From Lutispora saccharofermentans (lineage in GTDB: Bacteria > Bacillota > Clostridia > Lutisporales > Lutisporaceae), in contig NZ_JAJEKE010000007.1 in assembly GCF_024363565.1 (NCBI RefSeq), positions 106,982 through 170,981 of the forward strand: a stretch of DNA of 64,000 nucleotides, written 5' to 3'. Positions within the stretch are counted from its first letter, which is position 1. Each line of letters begins with the position of its first letter. Below, piece after piece: positions 53,072 through 61,449 of the stretch. The notes below the pieces were generated by a model. The model was not told where the DNA came from and did not search any database. It saw only the letters and a program-made list of their open reading frames with translations. The position numbers and the translations under genes are program-made.

Positions 53072-55000
53072 TTGAACTGTCTGTCTAAAGTATTGGAAGA
53101 AGATCTTCTCTTTTTAATTAAGCCATATAGCATGACCAAGGATGAGCTCGTCCAATTGATAAAAGATCATCCAGAAGTAAAATTTATATCTCTCATGGGC
53201 ATAGATTTGTCCGGAAACGATACAGACGAGAAGATACCTATTAAAAACTTTTTAAGCAACACTGATGAATTTTTAAGCGGGGCAGTTCAAACTGACGGTT
53301 CCAGCGTTGTTATGCCTGGCATAGCTACACTCAATAACGGTAAGGTTGATATTGTAGCAGATCTGAATTCAAATTGGTATGTAGATTATAATTTTGAACA
53401 TATAGATGGCAATATTAATAAGCCTGTAGGTACATTGCGAATACCTTCTTTTTTATATCATAATGAGATTGCAGTAGATTCACGCTCTATTTTGAAAAGA
53501 GCCATCATAAATTTCTCAGATTCATTATTGGCAATTATAAAAGAAAATCCAGATTTGCTGGAAGGAACAGCAATAAAATCAGAGGATATAAATGAAATAA
53601 TTCTTACGTCAGCTACCGAATTAGAATTCTGGGTAAAAACACCTAATGATAAAGCTGATATAGAGGCATTATCTGCATCCCAGGTTTTGCATGAACAATA
53701 CTGGAAAAGGACTAAGGGATCTGTCAGAACATCAATGGAGCAATCCTTATTGCTAATGGACAGATATGGACTGCATCCAGAAATGGGCCATAAAGAAGTT
53801 GGAGGAATAAAGGCCAAGCTGGATGACTCGGGAAACCTGACACATATAATGGAGCAGCTTGAAATAGATTGGAAATACTCTACCTCATTGCAAGCCGCCG
53901 ACAATGACCTGGTTGTCAGGACTATAATAAAAGAGGTTTTTAGAAAAAATGGCCTTGAAGTCACTTTTCAAGCTAAGCCTATAGAAGGGGTGGCAGGAAG
54001 CGGAAAACATACACACATAGGGGTTGCAGCAAGACTCAATGATGGCAGTACAGTTAATTTATTCTCCCCGGGAGATATAAAGGAAAGCTTCTTAAATAAA
54101 ATAGGATATGGTGCACTAATGGGCCTGTTGAATAATTATGAAGTTATAAACCCATTTATATCTCCGACCATAGATTCATTGAATAGGCTAAAGCCCGGCT
54201 TTGAGGCTCCTGTATGCATAGTAGCTTCATTAGGACATCATGTAGATACACCTTCGAGAAACAGGACCGTCCTGGTCGGTTTAATACGAGACATGGATAA
54301 TCCTCTTGCAACAAGATTTGAGATACGCTCCCCAAACCCTATGACAAATTCTTATTTATCAATTGCGGCAGTATATCAATCTATGATAGATGGAATTAAA
54401 GCTGTATCCGGTACAGGCTATTCTCTAAACCAGCTGTACAGCAATTTGAAAAAATCAAAGGGTGAGGATAAATTTTATTTAAACCAGGATAGGGAATATA
54501 TCAGTGAAAAAAATATTTATGATGAATATTCAGATGCAGAAAGAGAAAAGCTTTTTGGTGTCCATCCGGAAACAGTATATGAAAATATGATAAGCTTTAA
54601 AAAATATCCGGAAAAATCCAAAGCCCTTTTGGATAATGATGTGATGAGCCAGCCAATAATAGACAGCTTTGTAGAAGCATCACTTACAAGATGGATTACA
54701 GAAATACTAAACAGGCACATACCGGAAAATATCGATTTTGTAAGATCCTGCAAGCAAATTCATAAGGTGTACGAAGCTGCTGATATGGATATTCGTCATT
54801 GGTATAAGATAAACGAATTGCGCCATTATCTCGTGAAGGATACCATCGGTGAAAAATCTCTTATTACAAGAGTAAAAGATGCAGCGACAAGCAATAATAT
54901 AGAAAAACTTTCTTTGCTTCAGCTTGAATTGAATAATAAAATCAGTGAACTAAAGTATGAATATAGCTTATATAAGAAAAATTTAATAGATATAGATTAA
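53072..55000 (+). CDS. glnA: glutamine synthetase, long clostridial form
   Basis: About 642 aa from TTG 53072 with GGAGGTG 6 nt upstream; a GTG at 53063 lies within the SD. GS catalytic motifs are present: TELEFWV for the metal Glu, EGVAGSGKHTHIGVA, SRNRTVLVG and ATRFEIRSPNPMTN. It makes glutamine from glutamate, ATP and ammonia. It is about 200 residues longer than GSI-alpha, with extra sequence before the active site and a helical C-terminal tail; such long forms occur in Clostridia. No GlnR or glutamine-riboswitch signature was seen in the leader. Confidence 0.88.
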   Translation: MNCLSKVLEEDLLFLIKPYSMTKDELVQLIKDHPEVKFISLMGIDLSGNDTDEKIPIKNFLSNTDEFLSGAVQTDGSSVVMPGIATLNNGKVDIVADLNSNWYVDYNFEHIDGNINKPVGTLRIPSFLYHNEIAVDSRSILKRAIINFSDSLLAIIKENPDLLEGTAIKSEDINEIILTSATELEFWVKTPNDKADIEALSASQVLHEQYWKRTKGSVRTSMEQSLLLMDRYGLHPEMGHKEVGGIKAKLDDSGNLTHIMEQLEIDWKYSTSLQAADNDLVVRTIIKEVFRKNGLEVTFQAKPIEGVAGSGKHTHIGVAARLNDGSTVNLFSPGDIKESFLNKIGYGALMGLLNNYEVINPFISPTIDSLNRLKPGFEAPVCIVASLGHHVDTPSRNRTVLVGLIRDMDNPLATRFEIRSPNPMTNSYLSIAAVYQSMIDGIKAVSGTGYSLNQLYSNLKKSKGEDKFYLNQDREYISEKNIYDEYSDAEREKLFGVHPETVYENMISFKKYPEKSKALLDNDVMSQPIIDSFVEASLTRWITEILNRHIPENIDFVRSCKQIHKVYEAADMDIRHWYKINELRHYLVKDTIGEKSLITRVKDAATSNNIEKLSLLQLELNNKISELKYEYSLYKKNLIDID

Positions 55001-55050
55001 AATAAGAAAGGCTTCTATTAAAAATATTTTCAATAGAAGCCTTTCTTATT
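55001..55050. terminator. bidirectional terminator between glnA and lexA
   Basis: Perfect 19-bp stem: 55001-55019 with 55032-55050, loop of 12 nt; it ends 8 nt before the lexA stop on the other strand. Confidence 0.9.
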
Positions 55051-55057
55051 TATCATC

Positions 55058-55678
55058 TTATTTTATTTTTCTCAGCACCCCTGTGACTTTACCTATTATT
55101 GATAGGTTATCTGTAATAATAGGATCATAAATAGGATTCTCGGGCTGTAATCTAAAATGCCCTTTTTCTTTATAAAAGCGCTTAACAGTGGCTTCATCAT
55201 CAATAAGTGCGACTACGATATCTCCGTTATTGGCATGAGATTGCTTCAGGACTATTACATAGTCTCCATCCAGAATGCCTGCATTGATCATGCTATCACC
55301 TTTTATAACCAATATAAAGGATACATCGTTTCCTACAAATTCCATGGGTATAGGAAAAGTATCTTCAATATTTTCTTGAGCCAATATAGGCTGACCTGCC
55401 GTAACTTTACCCACTATAGGCAATTCAACCATTTCCTTCCGAGGGAACATAAAGCTGTTTGAATCCAATACTTCTATAGCTCTTGGCTTGGTTGCATCAC
55501 GCCTGATGAACCCTTTTTTTTCAAGTCTTTCCAAATGACCATGAACAGTTGAGGTAGATTTCAAATTTACAGCCTCGCATATTTCTCTTACAGAGGGAGG
55601 ATAACCCTTAGAGGCCAGTTCTTTTTTTATAAAATCTAAAACTTCAATTTGTTTGCTGCTAAGATCATCTATATTCAT
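55058..55678 (-). CDS. lexA: SOS repressor LexA
   Basis: 206 aa. Winged-helix DNA-binding domain (1-68, [27 protein letters not shown]), then the self-cleaving S24 domain: cleavage site A94-G95 in KVTAGQPI, catalytic S129 in GDSMI and K166 in ATVKRFY. RecA filaments trigger cleavage and SOS induction. It is divergent from yneA with three LexA boxes between them, so it is autoregulated. Confidence 0.97.
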   Translation of the reverse strand: MNIDDLSSKQIEVLDFIKKELASKGYPPSVREICEAVNLKSTSTVHGHLERLEKKGFIRRDATKPRAIEVLDSNSFMFPRKEMVELPIVGKVTAGQPILAQENIEDTFPIPMEFVGNDVSFILVIKGDSMINAGILDGDYVIVLKQSHANNGDIVVALIDDEATVKRFYKEKGHFRLQPENPIYDPIITDNLSIIGKVTGVLRKIK

Positions 55679-55721
55679 AGATATTCACAACCTTTAAAAT
55701 AATTATGTAATTTATATTCTG

Positions 55722-55750
55722 ATTATAACAAACTATAATATAAAAATCAA
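55722..55750 (-). promoter_or_regulatory. sigma-A promoter of lexA
   Basis: Minus strand TTGATT (55750-55745), 17-nt spacer, TATAAT (55727-55722). LexA box A overlaps the -35 element. Confidence 0.7.
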
Positions 55751-55761
55751 ACAAATGTTCG
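55748..55761. promoter_or_regulatory. LexA box A
   Basis: CAAACAAATGTTCG agrees with the Gram-positive consensus CGAACATATGTTCG at 12 of 14 positions; it overlaps the lexA -35. Confidence 0.65.
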
Positions 55762-55769
55762 CAAATATA

Positions 55770-55798
55770 TTGACATCGTACATATGTTCGATTATTAT
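55770..55798 (+). promoter_or_regulatory. sigma-A promoter of yneA
   Basis: TTGACA (55770-55775), 17-nt spacer, TATTAT (55793-55798). LexA box B fills the spacer, so bound LexA would block polymerase. Confidence 0.75.
55777..55790. promoter_or_regulatory. LexA box B
   Basis: CGTACATATGTTCG, 13 of 14 positions of CGAACATATGTTCG. Confidence 0.85.
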
Positions 55799-55804
55799 AT
55801 AAAT

Positions 55805-55818
55805 AGAACACATGTTCT
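55805..55818. promoter_or_regulatory. LexA box C
   Basis: AGAACACATGTTCT has the perfect GAAC-N4-GTTC core and lies just downstream of the yneA -10. Confidence 0.75.
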
Positions 55819-55837
55819 TTCGGAGGAGGAATCAATA

Positions 55838-56149
55838 ATGGAAAGCTTGAAACACAAAAAGTATAGAATAGTTAGCAAAAAAAGATTTTACTTATTTTTA
55901 ACGACTATGTTGGTGCTTGCGTTTATAGTTTTTTATTCCTTTAAAGTAGATGCCAGGGGACTATCTGAAATAAAAACAGATGCTGTCTACGTAAACAGCG
56001 GCGATACATTATGGTCATTGTCTAAAAAATATGTTAGCAATAGCATGGATATAAGGGAATACATAGATGAAGTAATAGAATACAACAACCTGCAATCAAT
56101 AAATATAAAACCAGGCCAGCTTATATATATGCCAATATACAATAAATAG
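55838..56149 (+). CDS. yneA: SOS cell-division suppressor YneA (LysM protein)
   Basis: 103 aa from ATG 55838 with GGAGGAGG; the upstream in-frame region overlaps LexA boxes. A basic N-terminus and one membrane helix (about 16-35) precede an extracytoplasmic LysM domain (about 50-100, VNSGDTLWSLSKKYV to IKPGQLIYMPIY). Size, layout, divergence from lexA and LexA control match Bacillus YneA, which delays septation during DNA damage. Followed 87 nt later by a small Cys-rich gene. Confidence 0.88.
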   Translation: MESLKHKKYRIVSKKRFYLFLTTMLVLAFIVFYSFKVDARGLSEIKTDAVYVNSGDTLWSLSKKYVSNSMDIREYIDEVIEYNNLQSINIKPGQLIYMPIYNK

Positions 56150-56236
56150 TATTTTAATGATAGTAGAATGGTTTACTATTCAAATACTTTATGATATATT
56201 AATTCATATAATATTTTAATAAAGGAGCGTTTACTA

Positions 56237-56512
56237 TTGGCTGCCTTCAATAAAGAATGTGTGCTTTATGATAGATATTGCATAGAATGCGGAGAATGCA
56301 ATATCTGTGATCTGGATAAAAATAAAATATGTGATAATTGCTGCAAATGCATAGAAGATGATGCAGATTATACCGGAATTGATATAGATGACATAATAAT
56401 GGAAGAAGACTGGGAAGAGCTTGAAGAATACCAAGAAAAAGATTTAGAAGAAGATTTAAAAAATCAATGGAGATATAACGAGCCTTACAGTGTAGATATC
56501 AATAAAAAATGA
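56237..56512 (+). CDS. small acidic Cys-rich protein, unknown
   Basis: 91 aa, TTG start 9 nt after AAAGGAG. The first 40 residues hold nine Cys in CxxC-type pairs (CIECGECNIC, CDNCCKC), suggesting a zinc or iron-sulphur site; the rest is strongly acidic (EEDWEELEEYQEKDLEEDL) and probably helical. No family recognised. It could belong to the SOS-induced transcript, since no terminator was seen between yneA and it. Confidence 0.65.
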   Translation: MAAFNKECVLYDRYCIECGECNICDLDKNKICDNCCKCIEDDADYTGIDIDDIIMEEDWEELEEYQEKDLEEDLKNQWRYNEPYSVDINKK

Positions 56513-56521
56513 CTGAATGAG

Positions 56522-56561
56522 CCGAATGATTTACATAATATATATTATGTAAATCATTCGG
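56522..56561. terminator. 40-nt perfect palindrome, bidirectional terminator
   Basis: Arms 56522-56541 and 56542-56561 are exact reverse complements. It lies between the Cys-rich gene and the convergent xerC, and covers the xerC stop. Confidence 0.7.
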
Positions 56562-57522
56562 TTTCCTGATGTTCCTCAGATAAAGGATTAGATCTGGCCG
56601 CTTGCCTTAACCTGTCGTCATCGATATGAGTATAAATCTGGGTTGTAGCTACACTCTCATGTCCAAGTATTTGCTGCAATGCTCTAATATCTACATTTCC
56701 GTATTTGTACATAAGAGTGGCAGCAGTATGTCTGAGCTTATGGGGAGAATACTTATTATCGTCAAGTCCTGCATTTCTTATATATTTCTTAACAATTTCC
56801 TGGATGGTCCTCGGACTGATTCTTGATTTAAACCTGCTGATAAAAAGAGCTTTTTTATCTTTTTCCTTTACTTCTTCAGCAATTCTAATCTTCATATAAG
56901 CTTCTAGGGCCTTTATGCAGGCATCATTTAAATAAACTGTACGCTCCTTATTACCCTTTCCGATAACCCTTAGCGTATCACCGCTGATTTTATCTAGGTC
57001 GATACCCACAAGCTCCGACAATCTTAGACCGCAATTTAGAAACAGCATTAAAATAGCATAATCTCTTTCTTTGTATGGGCCTTCTACGGCTTTTAGTAGG
57101 ATCTTGCTTTCCTCTAAAGATAAATACACAGGCTGCCGGCTGTTTATCTTTGGAGGCTCAAGCTCTAAGGCCGGATTATCATCGATAATTTTAGCCTTTG
57201 TGTGCAGAAATTTGAAGAAGGAACGGAGGCATGCTACTTTTCTCGCCCTGGCATAATTTAAATTATTTCTTTCATTGGCAGCATAGGATATAAAAGAATA
57301 CAAATCGCTTAATCCAATAGTTCTCATGAAATAGCCATCGATATCACTTATGACTATCTCTTCAAAATCCATGTCCTCAGGAACAATATTCCTTTTTATC
57401 TTCATGTATTTAAAGAATAGTGTAAGGTCATAAGAATAGCCTTGAATAGTTTTTTTGGACTTACCGCGAATAGTTTCCATATATTCTAAAAAATCTTTGG
57501 CTGCAATAGGAAGATCGCTCAT
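56554..57522 (-). CDS. xerC: tyrosine recombinase XerC
   Basis: 322 aa, ATG with GAGAGGT. Catalytic residues lie in LNCGLRLSEL (Arg), VIGKGNKERTV (Lys), SPHKLRHTAATLM (His, Arg), LGHESVATTQIYTHID (His, Tyr). The N-terminal core-binding domain is somewhat long (about 135 residues). It probably pairs with XerD at 10.3 kb for dimer resolution; an integrative role is not indicated by its neighbours. Confidence 0.88.
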   Translation of the reverse strand: MSDLPIAAKDFLEYMETIRGKSKKTIQGYSYDLTLFFKYMKIKRNIVPEDMDFEEIVISDIDGYFMRTIGLSDLYSFISYAANERNNLNYARARKVACLRSFFKFLHTKAKIIDDNPALELEPPKINSRQPVYLSLEESKILLKAVEGPYKERDYAILMLFLNCGLRLSELVGIDLDKISGDTLRVIGKGNKERTVYLNDACIKALEAYMKIRIAEEVKEKDKKALFISRFKSRISPRTIQEIVKKYIRNAGLDDNKYSPHKLRHTAATLMYKYGNVDIRALQQILGHESVATTQIYTHIDDDRLRQAARSNPLSEEHQETE

Positions 57523-57544
57523 ATGTTTACCTCTCTTTTTTGTT

Positions 57545-57576
57545 TAATTGCGCGAAATGTATATTTAGCGCAATTA
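57545..57576. repeat. inverted repeat upstream of xerC
   Basis: TAATTGCGC / GCGCAATTA, 9-bp arms with a 14-nt spacer, 22 nt upstream of the xerC start. It could be an operator or a leader hairpin. Confidence 0.4.
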
Positions 57577-57933
57577 TATATTCGACGAAAAGGGAGGGTT
57601 TTCCTGCATTTTTTCTTATTTTATTAAAATATTTTTTTATAACCTTTATAACTCGTTACATTTTTCTTTAATTCACAGAAAAATAAAAATTTCCTCAGCT
57701 GATTAGAAAATATTCTTGTATAATTTTTTTCAGGCTATTTCTCAAGCATATTTCGAGGCATTTTATTGTACAGGCCAAAATTTGCATTTTAATCAGTAAT
57801 TTTATTATCATAGAGCAAAATATATTATCATACAAATAAAAAGCTCTTAAAAGTCATTTAAAAAGGTCAAATATTTCTGGTTTGCCTTTTGTCCCAACAA
57901 ACATAAATATGTTCAGCTTCTTGCATACAGCTA
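57577..57933. other. AT-rich intergenic stretch without recognised content
   Basis: About 360 nt between the xerC upstream repeat and the tRNA-Trp promoter. There is an AGGGAGG at 57591-57597, but no start codon follows at SD distance. No gene, conserved RNA or long repeat was recognised. Confidence 0.6.
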
Positions 57934-57962
57934 TTGACATACTCTCAGTTTTTTTATATAAT
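57934..57962 (+). promoter_or_regulatory. sigma-A promoter of tRNA-Trp
   Basis: TTGACA (57934-57939), 17-nt spacer, TATAAT (57957-57962): both hexamers match the consensus exactly. Confidence 0.85.
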
Positions 57963-57975
57963 TGATATTGTCTTT

Positions 57976-58051
57976 AGGGGTATAGCTCAATTGGTAGAGT
58001 AGCGGTCTCCAAAACCGTTGGTTGCGGGTTCAAGTCCTGCTGCCCCTGCCA
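57976..58051 (+). tRNA. tRNA-Trp (CCA)
   Basis: 76 nt with encoded 3' CCA. Acceptor AGGGGTA / TGCCCCT, anticodon loop CTCCAAA, T-loop TTCAAGT. Confidence 0.97.
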
Positions 58052-58067
58052 TATTTTAGGTATTCAG

Positions 58068-58092
58068 CCGCAATGATCATGCGGTTTTTTTA
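58068..58092 (+). terminator. intrinsic terminator of tRNA-Trp
   Basis: CCGCA / TGCGG stem with a 7-nt loop and seven T. Confidence 0.8.
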
Positions 58093-58149
58093 TCGCTCAT
58101 TTCCAGATTCAATCTCAATTTCCTTATCATTATATTGCCTATATCAGCA

Positions 58150-58188
58150 TAAAAATTATAGGTAATAGTTTTATACTATTACCTATAA
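58150..58188 (-). terminator. terminator on the minus strand after the pseudogene
   Basis: Perfect 14-bp stem 58156-58169 / 58175-58188, loop TTTAT; on the minus strand it is followed by a T tract (A tract at 58151-58155). Confidence 0.7.
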
Positions 58189-58251
58189 AAGATGTCTTAA
58201 AAACGATTTAAAAGCGTCAGCATTTATTATAAATACTAAATCGAATTATAG

Positions 58252-58915
58252 TTAATCAAGTTTAGAAATTTTACATTTGCCGTTGCGGGTATCGACCATA
58301 TAGAACTGATGCAGCCACGGATCAATATCCATGTTTGAAACGGCCATTTGTATCTTAGAAAGATCATTGGGCGAAAACCTGACAGAAAGACCGCAGCCTG
58401 CAGTAATTTCCCGCAGCGAACATCATACCGGCATTATATGGATGCTGATACATATACTTAATTGCTAAGCAATGCGCTAATACCAAACGAGTGGTCAACT
58501 CAGGATGTTCCTCAGCAAAATCCGTGTTAATAAAGTAACCGCAGTGTAAACCCCAGCCATTCTCCAGGTCATCTGAAACATGGGCGCCCCACTCAGTACC
58601 GATGATCTTGCCGAAGCCTTCCATCTCAGCTATACTCCCAAATGGATCGCAGCACATATAGCCATCCAACTGACCGGCCTTCAAGGCAATTATAGCATCA
58701 TCGTCGTCCATACTAACACCTTTAGGGAGAATACATATCGTCCTCTGTAACGGTTATCCTGCTTCCTATTATTTCTTCCGGAGAATTAATATCACTTCTA
58801 ATGACAAAATATTTGGATCCTCCTAGATGGCTTCCTGCAGGCATAAATACAGGAGCTCCTTTGTTTGCGTTTTTTACCATTGAACTAAAACCGGAGTAAC
58901 CGCAGACCATATCGC
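58252..58915 (-). pseudogene. decayed ABC transporter substrate-binding protein (NrtA/SsuA-like)
   Basis: Three frame-shifted pieces read in order on the minus strand: 58910 to about 58725 (SGFSSMVKNANKGAPVF, HLGGSKYFVI, SPEEIIGSRITV), about 58730 to 58415 (DDDDAIIALKAGQLDGYMC, GWGLHCGYFINTDF, HPELTTRLVLAH), then about 58415 to the stop at 58252 (RFSPNDLSKIQ, WLHQFYMVD). Frame breaks lie near the CCC run at about 58727 and near 58415. The 5' part, including signal peptide, is gone; the remnant begins at the stop of the aminotransferase gene. The parent bound a small substrate such as nitrate, sulphonate or thiamine precursor outside the membrane. Confidence 0.8.
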
Positions 58916-60121
58916 CTATTTTTTTAAATTCTTATCCAGGAAATCCTCTAAAATATCCAAGCCCTTTACAATAGTATCCATTGAAGTGGCATAAGATAAC
59001 CTGATGTAGCTGTCGGTACCAAAAGCAGCCCCGGGAATTACAGCAACATTGGCCTTCTCTAACAGCACCAGTGCTAAATCTATTGAAGAATTGATTTTTA
59101 CTCCAGATAATTCTCTATTCATAAGTTCAGATATGTTTACATAAACATAAAATGCTCCTTGAGGTTTTTGACAGTTCAAATACCTGATAGAATTAATTTT
59201 TTGATACATATAGTCTCTTCTCTTCTCAAATTCCAATGCCATAGTTTTGACCTCGTCTTGAGGACCATTTAAGGCTGCCGTTGAAGCATATTGAGTAATC
59301 GAGCAGGGATGTGACACAGCATGGCTCTGGATGCTGGACATAGCCTTAATTACTCTTTCATTTGATGCTGCATATCCCAATCTCCATCCCGTCATCGCAT
59401 AAGCCTTTGACATGCCGTTGATGAGTATCGTTATGTTTCTTATATCCTCAGAAAAAGAAGCAATGCTGATATGTTCTGTATTGTCATAGGTCAATCTTTC
59501 ATATATTTCATCAGATACTATGTATATATTATTCTTTAGAGCAGTCTCTGCCAGGGCGCGAAGATCTTCTCTTCCATATACTGAGCCTGTAGGATTATTT
59601 GGAGTATTTAGCAGCACAGCTTTTGTTTTATCAGTTATGGCGCCTTCCAATTCTTCTTTTGTCATTTTAAAGCCGTTTTCTGCCTTTGTATTAACCAGCA
59701 CAGGGGTACCGCCGTTCAGCTTAATGATCTCAGTATAGCTGACCCAATAAGGGACAGGGACGACTACTTCATCTCCCGGGTTTAGGATTGCTGCAAATGC
59801 GTTTGACAGAGAGTGCTTGGCACCACTGGATACCACTATTTCATTGGGGTTATATTTTATCCTATTTTCTCTTTCCAATTTAGAACATATGGCTTTTCTT
59901 AAATCTAAAGTTCCCTGAGCAGCAGTATATCTGGTAAAGCCAGTGTTAATTGCTTCTATTGCAGCCTTTCTGATGTATTCGGGAGTATCAAAATCGGGTT
60001 CTCCGGCACCGAAGCCATAAACCTTTATGCCTTCAGAAATCATCTGTTTCAGCTTCGAATCAATGGCTAATGTTAACGATGGATTAATCTTATCTGCTTT
60101 ATCAGAAATTTTTAATTGCAT
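58916..60121 (-). CDS. aspB: class I aspartate aminotransferase
   Basis: 401 aa, ATG with GGAGG upstream. Fold type I PLP enzyme: GAGEPDFDTP, SSGAKHSLSNA, LLNTPNNPTGSVY, SDEIYE with the PLP-ring Asp/Tyr region, and Schiff-base Lys in NGMSKAYAMTGWRLGY. It transfers the amino group of aspartate to 2-oxoglutarate; family members may also be prephenate or other aminotransferases. It is followed directly by the pseudogene remnant and preceded by a PHP gene 28 nt upstream. Confidence 0.88.
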   Translation of the reverse strand: MQLKISDKADKINPSLTLAIDSKLKQMISEGIKVYGFGAGEPDFDTPEYIRKAAIEAINTGFTRYTAAQGTLDLRKAICSKLERENRIKYNPNEIVVSSGAKHSLSNAFAAILNPGDEVVVPVPYWVSYTEIIKLNGGTPVLVNTKAENGFKMTKEELEGAITDKTKAVLLNTPNNPTGSVYGREDLRALAETALKNNIYIVSDEIYERLTYDNTEHISIASFSEDIRNITILINGMSKAYAMTGWRLGYAASNERVIKAMSSIQSHAVSHPCSITQYASTAALNGPQDEVKTMALEFEKRRDYMYQKINSIRYLNCQKPQGAFYVYVNISELMNRELSGVKINSSIDLALVLLEKANVAVIPGAAFGTDSYIRLSYATSMDTIVKGLDILEDFLDKNLKK

Positions 60122-60149
60122 TTTAAAACCTCCAGCTGTGAATAAATTT

Positions 60150-60983
60150 TTACTTTTTTGCCAGATCTGCAGCCCTTTTTAGATCCAGAACTTTAGTATA
60201 ATCAATTGTTATGCTTCCCATAATGGGCTGCCCGTTTTGTTTCATTCCATGGCAGTCTGTTCCCCCGGTCATCAGCAGCTTTCTTTCCTTGACCATATAA
60301 AATAAGTATTTTACCATATCCGGATCATGCTTTGGATGATATACCTCAATGCCTTTTACGCCTAAATTCAAAACTTTTACTATGGCTTTTCTGTCTGCAA
60401 TAAGGCCCGGGTGGGCTAAAACCGGAATTCCGCCGACTTCTTTAATCATATTTATTGCATCTTCCGTTGTGAGTTTGAATCTTTCAACATAGGCAGGGCC
60501 GCCTATTCCGATATACCTTTCAAAGGCACATGCCATACTGTCTACATACTCTTTATCCACCATAGCCCGAGCTATATGAGGGCGTCCTATACTGCTGCCT
60601 TTTGATATCTCTTCTACCTGCTTTAGATTTATGTTGACCCCTAAATGATTTAATTTATCAATCATTGTAACCGCCCGACTATACCTTGATTTCTGCATTC
60701 TTTTCAGAATATCCAAAAACCAAGGATTATTATAATCTATGTAATAACCAAGCATATGAATTTCTTTTCCATCCAATTCGGTATTGAGCTCAATCCCCGG
60801 AACAATTTCTAATTTATCAGGCGCACTATTGCTTTTAATTGCAATATCTATGCCCGATACCGTATCATGATCAGTTATGCCTATTGCACGCAGTCTTTTT
60901 TTAAAAGCCCAATCAACTACTTCTGAAGGGCTCAAAAGTCCATCCGATGCATCAGTATGTATGTGTAAATCAGCATATTCCAT
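60150..60983 (-). CDS. PHP-domain phosphoesterase (TrpH/YciV-like)
   Basis: 277 aa from ATG 60983 with AGAGGTG upstream (a GTG at 60992 lies inside the SD). Metal-binding motifs: DLHIHTDASDG, GITDHDT, PGIELNTE, VLAHPG and GGTDCHG, typical of the PHP superfamily. Related YciV/RNase AM removes 5'-phosphates from short RNAs or nucleoside bisphosphates. The exact substrate here is inferred. Probably co-transcribed with the aminotransferase. Confidence 0.85.
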   Translation of the reverse strand: MEYADLHIHTDASDGLLSPSEVVDWAFKKRLRAIGITDHDTVSGIDIAIKSNSAPDKLEIVPGIELNTELDGKEIHMLGYYIDYNNPWFLDILKRMQKSRYSRAVTMIDKLNHLGVNINLKQVEEISKGSSIGRPHIARAMVDKEYVDSMACAFERYIGIGGPAYVERFKLTTEDAINMIKEVGGIPVLAHPGLIADRKAIVKVLNLGVKGIEVYHPKHDPDMVKYLFYMVKERKLLMTGGTDCHGMKQNGQPIMGSITIDYTKVLDLKRAADLAKK

Positions 60984-61047
60984 ATAAGACACCTCTACTA
61001 CAGCATTATACCCTAATTATGAAAGAATTAATATAAAATAATTTGAT

Positions 61048-61077
61048 TCAAAAACAAAAGCACCTTAAAAGTGCTCT
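61048..61077 (-). terminator. intrinsic terminator of spoVS
   Basis: Minus strand: AGCAC / GTGCT stem with the loop TTTTAAG and a T-rich tail TTTTGTTTTT. Confidence 0.7.
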
Positions 61078-61100
61078 TGCTATTTCAACTATATTTTTGT

Positions 61101-61361
61101 TTATCTGGAGTTTATTATCAGCTTTATAGCTGTTCTTTCTTCTCCCTCAATGTCTATATCAGTAAATGCAGGCACACATACCAAATCCATGCCGCTTGGT
61201 GCTACAAAGCCTCTCGCTATCGCTACTGCCTTTATTGCTTGATTAAGAGCGCCGGCACCAATAGCCTGAATTTCCGCTCCGCCATTTTCCCTTAAGACCC
61301 CAGCAAGAGCTCCGGCAACCGAATTGGGATTAGATTTTGAAGATACTTTTAATACTTCCAT
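61101..61361 (-). CDS. spoVS: stage V sporulation protein S
   Basis: 86 aa, ATG with AAGGGGGC. The Alba-like SpoVS family is recognised by MEVLKVSSKSNPNSVAGALAG-type N-terminus and GAGALNQAIKAVAIARGFVAP. It is needed for coat assembly and for passing stage V in Bacillus and affects septation. An exact sigma-H promoter lies upstream. Its location next to ymdB and rny matches Bacillus. Confidence 0.96.
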   Translation of the reverse strand: MEVLKVSSKSNPNSVAGALAGVLRENGGAEIQAIGAGALNQAIKAVAIARGFVAPSGMDLVCVPAFTDIDIEGEERTAIKLIINSR

Positions 61362-61409
61362 TTATAATGCCCCCTTAAAACCACATATATTTAGTAATAC
61401 ATCCAAAAT

Positions 61410-61436
61410 ATTCTACATATAATGTGAAAATCCTTT
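61410..61436 (-). promoter_or_regulatory. sigma-H promoter of spoVS
   Basis: Minus strand -35 AAAGGATTT (61436-61428), 11-nt spacer, -10 GTAGAAT (61416-61410): all constrained positions of RnAGGAwwW-N11/12-RnnGAAT are met. spoVS is sigma-H-dependent in Bacillus. Confidence 0.75.
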
Positions 61437-61449
61437 TTTTAATAGCTAT

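Noticed and set aside
53458..53964. 168-codon minus-strand ORF inside the glutamine synthetase gene
   Set aside because: Antisense shadow of conserved GS sequence.
57577..57933. Possible small gene after AGGGAGG at 57591
   Set aside because: No ATG, GTG or TTG follows within SD range, and no ORF of note on either strand.
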